From Marisa cornuarietis (lineage: Eukaryota > Mollusca > Gastropoda > Architaenioglossa > Ampullariidae): DNA of 64,000 nt. The DNA is taken from assembly GCA_004794655.1 (NCBI GenBank), contig SMMW01000013.1, forward strand, positions 2,316,001 through 2,380,000. The letters run 5' to 3'. A model generated the notes under the pieces. The model was not told the DNA's origin and did no database searches. It was given only the letters and a program-made list of their open reading frames with translations. Of the stretch, positions 14,501-29,500 are shown one piece after another. A program made the position numbers and the translations under genes. Each line of letters starts with the position of its first letter. The stretch's first letter is position 1.

Positions 14501-17500
14501 CCACTGATGGTGGAATCATCTCCAGTTTTGCTCGACATCCCCAGGAATGTAAAATTTTTTTAGTGTAGGTACATTTGCAGTAAAGTATCTTGGTGGCTGC
14601 TGCTGTTCCATATCAATTATATACTTTATTTTCTTGTGCAATCAAAGGTCAAAGACTAACTACTGCACTGTTTTGTTCTGACGCGGTCGAATTCTGCTTG
14701 ATAGTGACTCACAAAACAGTTGGTCATCTTCCAACAAGGGCAAATTGTTAAAAAATGTTCCAAATGTGTAAATCCCACTTCTGACACCATGTGGAGTTTG
14801 GCTGGCTGTGGATACCTATACGCATGAACACCAAAACGCGCGGCCAAAATTACACAAGCAACTCTTGACCACTGCTTATGACAACTATATTTAAAACTTT
14901 CCAAACCTAACGATTACTCCAAGAAAACCTATTGCATTTTAGAGATGGAAAGCCCTGTTGCTACATGACCACCACTATATGTAAGTATTGCAACTGTTCT
15001 ATAGTAAAGATATTATCCGGCTTCAAATCAATACAACAGCCAGTTTTCAATATCTATGGGTTGGGGGACCTGCCAATAACTTTATCCGATTTAGCACACA
15101 AAAATAAGACACCGCAGTATGTAAATAATTTTGTAACAGTAGGTTTTATAAAGTTAAAATTATAATATCAATGTGGGAATGGTCCTTCCCCTTACAACAA
15201 ATTGTGTGGTCTGCAGTTGTTCTTTCAGAACACTGAAAGTTTTTTTATATATAAAATTTAACATTCATATGTGCAGATTTATATTAATAAATGATAGATT
15301 ATAATAATACATTTTTATATCTTAATAAACTTGTTAGTTTTCTTTACTTTTTGTAATCTATACATGTTGTCTGTGATTTTCTGCAGTAGGCCATTTAATA
15401 TTATTGATGGCACACTTGCGAATAATCAAAACTGCAAGTCTTCTTGATTAAACACATCTTTTTACAATGAATGTGTACTTATACTAGCAAATGATAAAAT
15501 TTAATTATTAATGACAACCTGTACATGATGAGGGCTGACTATATATTTTTCAACAAATTAATTTGATCTACCAAGAAACAAGCTCTAAAATGAGGTAAGA
15601 TAAATATATATTATCTGCAAGCTAAATAAAAATGGTTTACCGTTTGGTAGGGTGAATACTGTGGTGTCATATACACTGTCTGTGTCTGTGGCATCATAAC
15701 TGTTGCAGTATAAGCTGGCTGAAAATGAAATATAAATTTAAATATAAATGTAAAGCCAAGAACTATCACATCTTCTCATTTATAACCTCAAGAGGAACAG
15801 TCCTGAGAAGCTGTTCAGCTTAGCTTACTTTGTACTTAATAATTTTAGCACATTGTATTCCTTTTTTCATGATTCATGATTGTATATCTCCTTCAGTTGA
15901 ACTATTTTATTAGTTCACAAGTAATCTCTTATTTCAATCACAACAGTAACACTTGGCAGATACGGAAACTACTGAACACACTTTCGAAGTCAATCACATG
16001 GTCAGGGTGTGAAAATAAACCACCTTACTTTTTTACACAGTGCAAGGGGACATTCAGCACTGACAATGTGATCAAATGGGCCTGAATGGTACCCTTCCAA
16101 CAAGGCCAAAAATCTGATAAACTTTGTCATTTTCCAAGTCTTAATAATAAAAAATTCCAAAAAACATCTTTGCCAGCTATTGTAATCTTTGACATGAAGT
16201 ACCACACACAGTAAATCAACCCCACCATGACATGCAGGACAACATTGTCCCCAACACTGAAAGTCAAATCAACCCAGGACCAAGCTAAATGAATACCCAA
16301 GAAGATTGTATTAACCGAACATCTTCAAAGGCATAACCAGGAGGGATGACTGAGCAAAAGTGAAAATGACAACAAAACGCACTAACTCTCCATGGAAAAA
16401 TAAAGGTGATTTAAAAAGAGTGGTCAAGGTGGAAACTGCAATTGTTACTGCAAATTCTCTAGGTGTTAAAAAAAAACTTAAATTCAAAATATAATCAAGA
16501 AAAGGAGTCGATTCTGGAAAATGGCGTGATGGCAAAAGTGGAAATTAGAAACTAAAATGTGTATACAGTGATGGGTCAGTGAAATCAAAACTGATGATTT
16601 TCCATGTGTGTGAAGGTTACATCACTGAAACTGGACTTTCAATAGACAATTCCATCCTAATCAATGGTGATGCATCTGATATCAACTGATAAAAAGAGAA
16701 TCACTGTCTTGCTTTATATTAATGTCATCATCTGATCAATAAAGATATAAAAAAAAGCTCTGAACTGTGTAGCTTTTACCCTTCTGTCATTTACTCATTC
16801 TGAGGCTCAAAATCTAACATCTATTTTACCTGCCTCTGTACCACTTTACGGGTGTCTGAAGTCATGGTTCATGGAACGAAAGCAGACTGGTTATTTCCCT
16901 ATTAAGATCCGATTTTGGTGGATTCTAGCAAAACTTAATAGGGAGATTTTGCTAAAGTCTGTAGTACACGTACTACTTGTCTAAGATACTGCCATAAACT
17001 AGGGAGAGACATTTCACTAGTAATGTTAAAAACAGACTATGAGGATCTCTGCCTTTCAGTAAACCAACATGCCCATAGCACAATTAAGGTTAAGAAGCTT
17101 TCTGCCTTCAAAAGATGGTAAACTTTACAATTTGGGACTTGTAATGGTCTTATCCAAACAAAAACAAAAAAGAGAGGAAATACAATTAGCAAAGACTGAG
17201 CATATGTAAATTCAAATCACTGTCATAAACAGAACACAGAATAACATAACATATACAGACCTTATTATGACAGGAAACAAAATTAAGCACCAATGATCAA
17301 AATGAAGAATTTTACTGTATTAGTAAATTTATCATAAAAAGCATATTCTGCAAAAATAGGGTTATACATAAAGTCCATGCTTCAGAACTAGGCATGCTAT
17401 ATGACACACAGACGTACACCACTGGTTTCAAGCTGAATACTGTTTTGTTTTTGGTTTTTTTTGGGAGGGATGAAATAGTTCACTATTGTCCTCTCCAAAT

Positions 17501-20500
17501 ATCATCAAACTGAAGCCTACCATCTTAGCTATCATCAAGAAATAACACATTTGCTTCATACCCTTGAACAGTCATTCTCAAGTGTAAGAAATTTGAATTT
17601 CCTGTAGAAATGGAGAATGTTTGTCCTTAAAGAACAAACCAAGTGCAACATTATTTCTTTATGATCAAGTTAAGTTCGTTTTAAAATAATAATTCCCAAA
17701 ATATGAATGCATAATTATGCTTAATTTTAAAGATATAAGCCTTCAAACATCGGCATTCTCACCTGCAACTAGGAAGGCGGGGAAAAAAGTACTCTCCTGT
17801 ACTGGAGGTTCTCTTACGCGATCGAAGTATTTGTAACAGAGAGTGTGCATGACTGGCACACGATGTTACTTGTAGACCAGACGGTGTAGAAACCATCGAT
17901 GTTGCATATCTGATGCTTGATCTACCAGCAGTCATAGTTATCTTTTAACATCTCGTACTTTTGTATAGTAAGCATGCTGTAAAAATAAGATTTCTTCGTT
18001 TTACCACAAACTTGTATTATTGGACTGCGTGCAGACGATTTTTTTCAGTGAAGTCATAGAACGAGGCTTTGGACGACAAGGCTTCCGGTTTAATCACATT
18101 CATTGTTTAAGCTCGCCGAGACTAACAGCAGAGAACTTCGCAAGAGGCTCAGCGTTGGTCTCAGCAGACAGACAGCAAGTCCACCTATACACGTCCGTGG
18201 TTTTACTGACAGTCCAAGACTTGCTGTATTGTATAAGTGACTGGATAACAATCGATTTTGAAATGTTTTGAGCAAATTCTTGAGTATGGTGTGGGGACGA
18301 AGTTTGCATGGCACGTTTGATTAAAGCAGAGATCTGTATATACACATCTCTGAACAAAGTTAATCCACTGGCGTTTGCTGCCATTATCTTTAGGCTTTCC
18401 TTCATGTGTACAAACTCCATCTGAGTGTCAAAGAAAGCATTCAGCAACATCACAATGTGTCCTGGTCAGTTTTCTTTCACCGAGGATTGCATCTTTTCTC
18501 TTCAACTTCAGCTAGTGCAGACGGCACTATTTTTATAAATACTTCCATTTCGTCACTTCCTGTTTTCTCGACAAATCCAGTTGAGCTTAAGAGAAACAGA
18601 GGTAATTCTAAGATTTAAAAAAAGAGGGGCCCTGGGGCCCTCTCATTGGAAAAAAAAGGGGCCCTTCAAATGAAACAAGGGGTCCCTCGAAACAAACACA
18701 TTTTCGCTGCCTTTTCCGATAAATATTTGGTATACAACAAAATACTTTAATAATCACAAGAAATTTTATTAATCACAAGAAATTTTATTAATCACAAGAA
18801 ATTGAAGATAGATATCACACAGATCTTTTTCTTTTATATCGATAAATTATCTTTCATCATCATTAGTGTGATAATAGCATCCTAAATTTGCAAACCAATT
18901 AGTCTCTTTGTGTCCATCTCATTGGGCTATGAGCTAATGTTTAGACACTTTTCATGTGTCTCATTAGTGCAGGGGTTTAAATGTTTCTCCTCGAGGCAAC
19001 TTCTACGAGAAGACTTTATTAGGTTTTGATGGCTGAAGCCCCCTCTCACACCCTCACACCATAAGTTCCGAAAAGGTCATGAGGGCAGAAATAAATTAGA
19101 ATTCAAAATAGTTTACCTGGCTGAAATCTTTCTGAAGAATTTCAGCTTCCAAAGAGTGCCTGTGGTCAGAAGTCTGATAATGTCCTCGTTCGGTACTTAA
19201 TACACCCAGGGTTGTAAACACGTTATTCTTATTGTTTTAGGCACACTTTACATCTCATGCCTTCCTCCTCAATCATTAGTCAAGCCCATTTCTTCAGCCA
19301 TTTACACTGACAGGTTCTCTCAATGCGTGGTTTTTTACATGCGGTCTCAATTTGTCTTTTCGTTGTCTACATTTTCAGTTCCAACAATGTGTGCGGCACA
19401 TTCTGACGAGTTTCTGTTTCTTTCTGTCCTTGTCCATTTCTACTTTCCGGGGCATCTTCTGCTGTTCTGGTCATGAACGAAAAGTCAAACAGAGTAACAG
19501 TCGCGTTCACTTCGTTTTCAACTCGCTTGCTTCCAATACCCTTGGATCTATCCCGTCCCAAATGTTTTCGCTGTGGGCGCGTCAACAATTTACTTCCTGG
19601 CGCGAAATTTGGAGCAGGTTGCATCATATGGATAACAACTGGTCAGTTTGAAAACTGTCCAGTCGTTATTAGCATCAATTCTAGTGGGTCGGTTTCAAAC
19701 CAGCATGAAGAATGACAATTATTTTTGAAGTGCCGCATCGTGTGTTCAAAAGCACGCCAGCCAAGGTATTTTTGCGGGCACATGGTCGCGCTGACTTTCA
19801 GACTATGCGCCCCTCAGCAAAATTTTGCGGGAATCCCGCAAGGTTGCAGCCTAGAATTACCTCTGAGAAAAATATGAATATCAAATCTTTTATGCCTCTT
19901 TGTAATAAAATACCACCGGAAAATGTTTTTGTGATACTTTGTTCTGTTTCCAGCGATTTTTGCTCAGCAATCGGGTTGGGCTTTAAAATAATGGCATCAT
20001 AATTATGTTGAAGCACCAAAAAATATGGAAAGTCAAGAAAGAAGGCTGCATGTCTCAGAATACTCACCCTTGTGAATGAGTGCCCCCAAGAAAGAAAAGT
20101 GTGTGATGCCAGGGTATTTATTGCATGATATTCCTGCTGCAGGTATTGCCAGCACAGTAGGTGTCAACATCAGTTTCAAAACAATAAACGAAAAAAATAA
20201 TTTTGTATCAAACATCTTGAAACAGGAAAGAGCAGCATTATTTTCCACGTATCATTTGGGATACCAGAGATCTCACCTGAGGCTGGGGTACAGGGAAAGT
20301 CCCTTCTGGTGACTGAAAAATTGCCATTCCATTTTGATAAGTATAAGGAACACCATTTGTAAACAGGACAGTTCCAGCAGGAATGTTAGCATCTGAAAAG
20401 AAAGAGACAAAAATACAAAATGGAAACAAGGATGTCAAAAAATGACATTCTGGCAAATGTCTGTAATGTGAAAGTGAAATAGGAGCATTTTTTACTTCAA

Positions 20501-23500
20501 AATTACTTCACTTTAATAAAAATTAATCGACATGAAAACATTTTAAAAAAATAGTTACATCAGTACACTACCATATCAACTCTGCCACAGTGATGGGAAA
20601 AGGAAAATTCACTCCCATCCCAGACAGGCAATGAAGCACAATATTTAAAAGTCGCAAGATTCTCAGTTCATGAACAGGAAAGGGTTCTTGATAAAACCTG
20701 TCAAGATAATTAGTCTGAAAAGGGTTTCTCCTCTAAAAGAACAAAAACAACTGGTGAATAAACATTGTGTGAGCACTTAAAAAAAATTAAAAACACAAAC
20801 AACTCCTGTGAAATTTAGTATAACATGCAGGAAATGTGGGGGGGAAACAGTAAAGCATATGGTTCACACCAACAAATTGTCGCTCTATAACTACATTTAC
20901 ATGCTTTCCATGCCCTTCCGATCCAGGGAACACCCATTCTGTACAGACGAGTACTTACTACTGAAGAACTCTTAGGTTAACAATTTTCTCCAACTATAAA
21001 GGCAAAGCCCTCTCACAAATCACAACACTTTTTACCTTGGGCGTCCAACCAATATTTCATGCGTGAAGCTGTTGCCGAAACAGTTGGAGTACAAAGTGTC
21101 CTCATGGAAGGCATCAACATTTACATATTCTTGCTTAATCTATATTCTCTACAAGCACCCCTGACCCTTAGGCAATGGGCTTTATGTGTGGAATTATAAT
21201 TTTTAAAGCAAAAACCCTTTAAAACAGATGGAAAGACACAAATGACAACATATACAAGACTGTCTCTGCAGACTCCTGTTCCCCCAAACTGGCAAATTTG
21301 ATGGAAATGTCTAGCACAATTCTGGACAAAAAAATGCTGTCGCAATAAAAGGAACATTTGTCATTTATTTTTACAGACACTGTGTGTTTCTTGAAAATCA
21401 TAAGTTTGGAGCTGTAAAATTTTCTTATACAAATCCAAAACTGCATGCTATTATCAATACTGATGGGCTTATCAAGAGTGCAACTGCATTTGATAACTTT
21501 TGAACAAAAGATAAAGAAACTGTGAATTTGCTAAGCAACAATAAATGAACCAAGATTTCGGGATAAAAATTGTGCAGCTGGTGTAAACACAGCAGAACAG
21601 ATGCACAATATTAACAGGGGGTTCTATAAACATGCTATCACCACATTGGACTGGAAAAAAAATAACAGTCAACTTGTCTACCTGAAAATGGGGAACAAAG
21701 GTTTAACCGTCAGCATATCCATCTGCAAACATTACAAAGGGGAATATTCAGCTAGAACAGAACTGATTTTTATGCTAGCAAAATAAGTACAATTTGTCTA
21801 TGCAATGCACAAATTTAATGACTGTGCTGACTGATCTGCCTAATGGTATGTTTGTAAAACTGATGACATTATTTTCAACTACTTAAATACTCTGGATAAC
21901 AAATGTACATCTTCCCACAAGGACTGTATTCTAATAAAATCACATTTAAAAAAAATCCTCCCATCACAATTCTTTGCTCTTAGGACACATTTCTTACAGT
22001 TTAAACTCATGACACTTGACCACCATGAAATGACCTTTTTTTCTCAGCCTGGAAGAGCCAGGCAGCATCTTTTAGGGTCTTTAATGCAATGTGAGGGTGG
22101 GGGGATGGCGGTGGTAATGTGGAAAGGGAACAAAAGCCATAGCTGGGCTGCTGCTATTTTAACTGTGCTCTTTATAGGTAGTACAGTTACCAATCCTTTG
22201 AACATTGCTTTTAAAATTTTTAGTCAGGTAGCAAACTTTACTACAGTGTGGCACAGTCTTTCTGCCTATAACCTGTAGTTAATCAAATTGTTGCACTGTT
22301 TACACCAAATTTGCCCCAACTTTGAGATCAGTCAAACCTCGGTTTTTGTTGATCCGATGGAGATGACCCCAGATAGTGTCTTGAGATAGTGTCTTGATAC
22401 CCAAGGTCATTATGGAGGGGTGATATTCCCCTTCCAAACAATATCTGCACCTCTCTTCTCTCTCCCCCCCCTCCCACATCCTTGCTTTTTTTCATACACC
22501 AAGAAGTCTTCCTAAAGGAAAATGCTTGATGTTTTTAGTATTAAACACTATTTTTATCCTCTATAAAAAGTGTTTCTGGTATGTATTTTTGAGTGTCTAG
22601 AACGAAATAATTGGATTTGAATTGATTTATATGGAAATAATTGCCTCGGTTTTTGTCGGTTTCATATTTTGCAGTCTTGGAACAAATTACTGACAAAAAC
22701 CGAGCTTTGACTGTATTTGTAAACATTTGTCTTGTACAGTCCCACATAAAATTGAAAACCCAACAGACTACATGACCTATTCTTTGTACACCCATATCCC
22801 CTATCACATTTTTGTAAGCAATTTTACACTCTCTGCTGTTGAAAAGCCCATAACCTTTAAAGGTCTAGTGGATAAAATATTTCTTTTTCTAATAGGAAAA
22901 GCTAAGTGCGAAATTCTGTCTTGCAAAATTGGGTACCACTCCCCTTCCATTCTCAAGATACAAGCCTACAAACACTACCATGCACAGGAAGAGATCAAAC
23001 TCTGCATCACATTTTCGCATGTAATTTATCCAATTAGCATGTGGTCCAACTCCCCTCATTGGTTGTGACCTTCTCAAAGTAAACGGATCCATGTAAAATC
23101 CTGATATCTCTGTTTTAGTAGAGAGCTTTTTGCAGCATGTGCAGAAGGCTGGCTTTATGTTCAAACACATCTTTCAACAAAATAAGTACAATAACATTTA
23201 ACACATGTAGGATTACAAATATTATTCTAGGTATTTACTGGAAAAAGAGACCCCCTTAACAGGGAAAAAAAAGCACCCAAAGTTAGAGGGGGGAGACTGG
23301 TGTTTTATGCAAAGCCAGCAACTAAGGCTACATCACGGCAAGGCAGCCATCCCTGTAAATAGAGATACCACATACAGAGAAAGAACAGCGTGCCGAGACA
23401 AGAGCTGAACCCAGGACAGCAACCCCTCACTGTGTTGGTGACTCTAATCGTTGTGCCACCGGAACGCTCCCCAAGGTTAGAGGCAGTACAAGAAAATAGT

Positions 23501-26500
23501 GGTTTTGTTCAAATTTGATATAAAACATAATTAGCCTATTAATTATAACATAATTATATTAATCATATAATAAATAACGTTCAAATGTGTGTTTTCATGC
23601 TGAACAGCACATCATGCCTACCCTAACAGTTTTTCCCCCTCTAAGCTGCATGCTGATGCCAAAAATAACCAATGTTACATTCGACTGCGCTAAGCCAGAC
23701 ATTGCATGACGTGTTTGGCATTCTCTTCCCTATGACACAAGAGTTTCCTTATATGGGTATATCTGGATAAAAATCTGAAAGGGTGTAATCCCATTGGTTC
23801 ACATGTTAGTGATGGTCACTTCTGTTCTTTGCAAAATGGCTGAGAACAATGACTTCTTCTGGTTCAGAGATTATGATGCACTCTAGGAAAATTTCAACAA
23901 AGCATGTCTTATGGCAGAAGAACACGCTCTTGAAAGGTGCAGATTTGAAAAGCCGCAGCTGCATAAATAGACATGAAATGAAATGTAACAAGTCACAAGG
24001 TGTCAAAATCAAGATGGCAAACCACTCTACCACTATTTCTGATAATACTGATTTTTCTGACTTAGGCAAGACAACTTCAGTCTCTCAACAAAAACTGTTT
24101 GTAAAAGAGAAGAGCTAAAGCTGATGGATGCAATACGTGACATGGCGGAAGACTAACTAAAAGCGTTTTGCTTACGAGGTGATGCAAGGATTTGTTTTAT
24201 ATATATATATATATATTGGGCTACTCAAAACACATTTGATCAGATGTCAGAACTGCACATTTTTTGTCAAGAAACAATCCTTTGAGATTACAAGGAAGAA
24301 ATGAAGCGAGTGTAGGATTTGATGATAATAATACTATGGTAGTTTAAAGAACTTGGTTTTGCAGCTATAAATAAATCTTCAGCTCTTGTAAATATCTCAG
24401 TCATGAATCATAAAAACATACAAATGATTAAGCAAACTGGTTGTTAATAATACTGACAATGAGTTGACCACATAAGATGTGCATGAAGTTTATGCCGACA
24501 CTAATGCTGGGGTGATGTTTATATTTATGTTAACCACCTCTTAATGTTATGGATATTTTTTATGGCAAATGGCACAAAAGGAGTTCTGCTTTGAGCTATA
24601 TTCTAGGAGTAGTCACTGACTGGGTTAATTTTAGATAATGAAAATTTTTCTTAGTACTGAGCAGCTTGGAGAATGGCGAGTTACCTGCCCTCATTCCATC
24701 ATGTGCTTGATGGGGCAGCTCTACAATTTATCTGTTTTTTCACTGTGATTGACCGATTTTTCTCGTGTTCAGCTTTTTCTGCTTTCTTATGAGACAACAT
24801 CTACTCTTGAATATTTACTCTGGAATGTTTTTGGATTGCTCGCTCATGGAAGGAAGATGTTTTCAAAGTTTTCTTGGCCGGACTTTCTTCTGCCGACTAC
24901 ACCACGTGCTCCAACATGGCTACCAATCCTCTCTCCCGGACTTTGTTTTGATGCTCTCAATGCACCAGACAGGACGACACATTCATCACAGTGTGTTCCC
25001 ATACAAGAAAATTACATATGGCAGGCACGAACTTTTATCCCCAAAGCTTTTAAGATTTCTGACCGCTCATCAGGGCTTTGCACCGAGCTTTGTACTTTGA
25101 ACGTTCACGGCCAATGTGATATTTCTTGACAAAAAAAATCTGCCCATTCCGTGGCGATTATCGGCGACACCAGCATCAATGTGATCAAAGTGAACCAGTT
25201 GACATCATCACCCGTAACACGGGCTGGAAACACGACCGACCAATTGAGTCGAATAACTTTACATGTCAGCAACCAAACCAACATGACCGTCTGAGAGCAG
25301 GAGATTGCCAATTTTCCCTCACACGACAACTGAACACTCACCTCCATGCTGGGCTTTTCAGCACAAGAGTCTGTATCGTCTGCACAACAGTCACTGAAGC
25401 ATGTTGAAATCGTATAATTTTTCACATATCGCCACCTTGATATTTGAATCCTCACTAAGACGTGGCTTAAACAGCGCGCGTGTTGATCTAACTCCAGCGA
25501 GTTACTGCCTGAAATCTTTTCCTCGCCCTACACGAGGTGGGGGTATTGCTATAATCTACAGATCATCACTTGCCAAGTACCTGTTTTTTACTGTTGTTTA
25601 TCGTTCCCACAAACAACTTTTGAATTTGTACAAGTCTCCTCTTCAGCTCCTTATTGTTCCATGCACCTGCTCTGCGTCTACAGACCCCCTCCTAGCGCCA
25701 GGAACAAACTCACAGCCTCTACTTTTTTTTCGGAATTCCATGATCTCTTGGATTACACTAATGCACTAAATGGACCCGCAATACTCCTTGGAGATGTTAA
25801 TGTGCACTTTGACAACAATTCTCATCCTGACGATGTAAAAATGTCAGAAATACTACACAACTTTTGGGCTGGGAGAAGATTATGAAAGTAGGAATGAGTC
25901 ACAATTTAAGAGCATGTTTACAACCGTAACATAGCAGGGAGCGAGAAAAAAAAGGTGTTAGAAACATTAATGAGAGGTGGCATGTTGCTAAAAGTATGAA
26001 TGCTGGGATGAAAAAAACTGGTGCAAGGTAGTAAGCTGAACATCAGCAAGACATGGCACCCTCAGCTCAGTGACAAGACAGCAGAAGTCAGCGATCATGG
26101 TTGCTGGTGTATTGAACATTGTGATGGCGACATTTTGAAACTAAGGCACTGTTTGGATGGATGGATTACACACTTCCAAAACATCCATGACAGGTGTAAC
26201 CAAGCCTCATCATGCAGGCAATCACAATATATTCCATCTCTAATCATGCTAAATGATCTTGCTGCTGTCAAGCTTCTGAGTTACTTTATGCATGGCCATG
26301 TACTCTATAAAAATACACAGGACTACATGCTGTCCAGTGACACATTTTATGTTGAAAGCTTTAACAATTTGGCCTACAGCCACTGATTTTGATTGCATAC
26401 CTGTACTTCACCTATGCCAACACGAAACGTTGAATTTCTTGTTATGTAAATTACAAGGTGATGAAGGCATTTGAAACAGTAAATCGAAGAAAAATTAAAC

Positions 26501-29500
26501 CACTTACAGTTGCAAACTAAATTTTGTTGTTGTGGCTACTCTTTTTTCCCTCTTTTACTCATTTTGGTTTGGTTTCGAAACAAACCACACCAGAGCCAAA
26601 CTAACAGCAGTGTACATGCAAGCTCTGCCTTCTTGCTTCCAGCCTCAGATTTTACTGCGCATTTCCATTTACTTCCCAAAAGTGCCTGATGAGTAGCTGC
26701 CATAAAAGTGCAGATAGCGGTTAAAAAAAAAGGTCTAGTAGAAAAAGACATCAAATTCATTAGATGGACAAAGACCGTCATTTCCCAGATTCAGGGTGTA
26801 AAAAAAAAAGTATACATAACAACTGGAAAATAAAATAACAGAGGTAATTCTAGGATTTCAAAAAGAGGGGCCCTGGGGCCCTCTCAATGGGAAAAAAGGG
26901 GCCCTTCAAATGAAACAAGGGGGCCCTCAAAACACATTTTCACTGGCTTTTCTGATAAATATTTGGTATACAACAAAATACTTTATTAAGAAGAAATTGA
27001 AGATTAATCACATAGATATCTTTTTCTTTTATATCGATATAGTAGTATGGGGTATGGTACGCACAGACACAGGTAAACACCCGCATTGCACATACAGGGA
27101 TAGAGATTTACATCGGCCGGTCGGCAACCTTGTGACTGAAAAAGAATGGGAGGGGGTCACGGGGAGGAAAACCACTGGCCGAACGGCGACCCGGCGGGAG
27201 GGGGGGGGCCTGGTAACAAGGACAGGGCTTCTGGAAAAGTCGGGTGTGAGGGGGATAAGAGGGTGAGAGAGGGAGAAGAGAGGACAGTTGGAAGGAGAGT
27301 TGAGAGGTGGGAGCATCTCCCCACCAAGCAGTTGTGAGAGCGTGGATCTGATGTATATGTTTTTCGCCTAGTCAGACCTATCCTCTGAACCACTAGTAAA
27401 CCTGAACCCACGACGGTGTTGTGTTAATCATTGTGGTGAGACTGAGCAAGCGAACCTCAATCCCACCCTGTTACATCGATAAATTATCTTTCATCATCAT
27501 TAGTGTGATCATAGCATCCTAAATTTGCAAACCAATTAGTCTCTTTGTGTCCATCTCATTGGGCTATGAGCTAATGTTTAGACACTTTTCATATGTCTCA
27601 TTAGTGCAGGGGTTTAAATGTTTCTCCTCGAGGCAACTTCTACGAGAAGACTTTATTAGGTTTTGATTACCGAAGCCCCCTCTCACAGCCTGCATTGTGG
27701 TATAGCATAAGGAGGCACAGCTTTCCAAGAACCAGCAAATTGGGAAATGAATCCCTGTGAAAATCAAATAACAGTTTAAGCAGCTTGTGGAATCTCTCCG
27801 ATATACATTCTGCATTACAGTTTCTTTGACCACAATCCATTCCTCTAAACATGCTGCTTTATCAAGCAAGATTTTACTGAATTTGGTGCCCACTTGTGCT
27901 GGTTTTCCAAAGAAATCCGTCAAGATATTTAATTCTTTGTCTCCATAGGGTGTCCTGTCTTCAGCAGACAGGAAAAAGATGGGGCGCATGGAAAGAACTC
28001 AAAATCCAGAGGCAACATCCCCTGCATCTTTTGGGAACCTGTCATTAATGTTCTTGCACATTGTCGAAAAAGCAACCCTGACAGCTTCTATGTCCTGTGA
28101 TGTTGTATCAAGTTCGCAACACGTTATTTTCAAGTGTTACATAATACCGCCGGCATAAGTTCCGAAAAGGTCATGAGGACAGAAATAAAATAGAATTAAA
28201 AAATAGTTTACCTGGCTGAAATCTTACTGAAGAATTTCAGCCTCCAAAGAGTGCCTGTGGTCGGAAGTCTGAATGTCTCTGCAGCATCCTCATTCGGTAC
28301 TTAACAGACCCAGGGTTGTAAACGCGTTATTCTGATTGTTTTAGGCAACTTTACATCTCATGCCTTCTTCCTCATTCATTAGCCAAGGCCATTTCTTCAG
28401 CCATTCACACTGACAGGTTCTCTGGATGAGTGGTTCTCTGTCTCAATTTGTCTATTTCGTTGTCTACATTTTCAGTTCCAACAATGTGTGCGGCACACTC
28501 TAACGAGATTGTTTCTTCCTGTCCTTGTCGATTTCTACTTTCCAGGGATGTTCTGGTCATGAACGAAAAGTCAAACAAAGTTGACAGGCGCGTTCACTTC
28601 GTTTTTAACTCGCTTGCTTCCAATACCCTTTGATCTCTCCCGTGAGTCCCCATCCCAAATGTTTTTGCTGTGGGCGCGTCAACAATTTACTTCCTGGCGC
28701 GAAATTTGGAGCAGGCGGCAGCAGATGTATAACTGGTCAGTTTGAAAACTGTCCTGTCATTAGCATCGATTCTAGTGGGTCGGTTTCAAACCAGCGCGAA
28801 GAATGACAACAATTACTTTTGAAGAGCCGCATCGCGTGTTCAAGAGTGCGCCAACCACGGTATTTTTGCAGGCGTATGGTGGCGCTGATTTTCAGACTAT
28901 GCGCCCCTCAGCGAAATTTTGCGGAAATCACGCAAGGCCGCAGCCTAGAATTACCTCTGAAATAATACTATGGTGCAGACACTACTAGCATCCAAAGCAG
29001 ACTTGGAGAAATTTAGCAGAGAGCGACACAAAGGATGCTGAAAACACTTGGGGGAACTGAGGGGGCTGCCCAAAACTGGGTCTGCTGGCTAGGTTGTGTT
29101 GTGGCCCTATGCTCCTCAAGGAGTAACAAGGAATAAACTAGATGCTAGCACACACCGACATACATGTACCCCACACTCAAAACTTTGGTTGGCTATTCAA
29201 ATGCGCACATAAATATTACAAAACAAAACCACAGGTGCAAAACTGAAGTCCTAACCCTTTTGACCATAGATGTAATCACCAACTACAAGCCGTTTTTCCA
29301 TAACCTTTTGCCCACCTGGCTTTGTTCTCAATTGGCAGTAACCAGGGGAATGAACTGAAAATGTTGAATATTGATATATCCCCACTTATGAGGAAAGAAA
29401 GATAAAGAGATATAAAGATGATAAAACGAAAGCAATAAAAATAAAGTTTTTAAAATTCAGTTTTTATGTTTGTGTGATTTGTGCTGTTCATCCTTCTCTT

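Larger units (their letters stand above)
10920..14923 (-). mobile_element. Ty3-type LTR retrotransposon, end-complete, coding decayed
   Basis: About 4.0 kb on the minus strand between 5-bp direct repeats AAAAC at 10915-10919 and 14924-14928. Two short LTRs flank a tRNA primer-binding site and, in the order gag, protease, RT, RNase H, integrase, remnants of a Ty3/gypsy polyprotein. The frames are broken by many stops and shifts. The element is shorter than the typical 4.5-6 kb, which suggests internal deletions. It lies in a boll intron in sense orientation with the gene. Confidence 0.88.
15719..20276 (-). other. boll intron
   Basis: 4.6 kb intron. It holds an inverted half-MITE near 16868-16960, a repeat unit at 18005-18205 also present at 59430-59612, and a hAT-like element at 18597-19865. 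The rest (15719-16860, 16961-18000, 19866-20276) shows nothing I recognise. Confidence 0.7.
26839..28959. mobile_element. hAT-like element, copy 2, split by a solo LTR
   Basis: CAGAGGTAATTCTAGG at the left, CCTAGAATTACCTCTG at the right, flanked by AAATAA on both sides (26833-26838, 28960-28965). The 2.1 kb includes a 436-bp insertion at 27040-27475. The minus strand carries a remnant of a transposase C-terminus at 27564-27989. Confidence 0.85.

Noticed and set aside
23849..24118. 89-codon plus-strand frame
   Set aside because: Lysine/serine-rich with some protein-like look, but no domain, splice context or repeat partner could be found.
27029..27411. Overlapping frames in the GC-rich segment
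   Set aside because: They fall within the solo LTR at 27040-27475 and reflect its composition.
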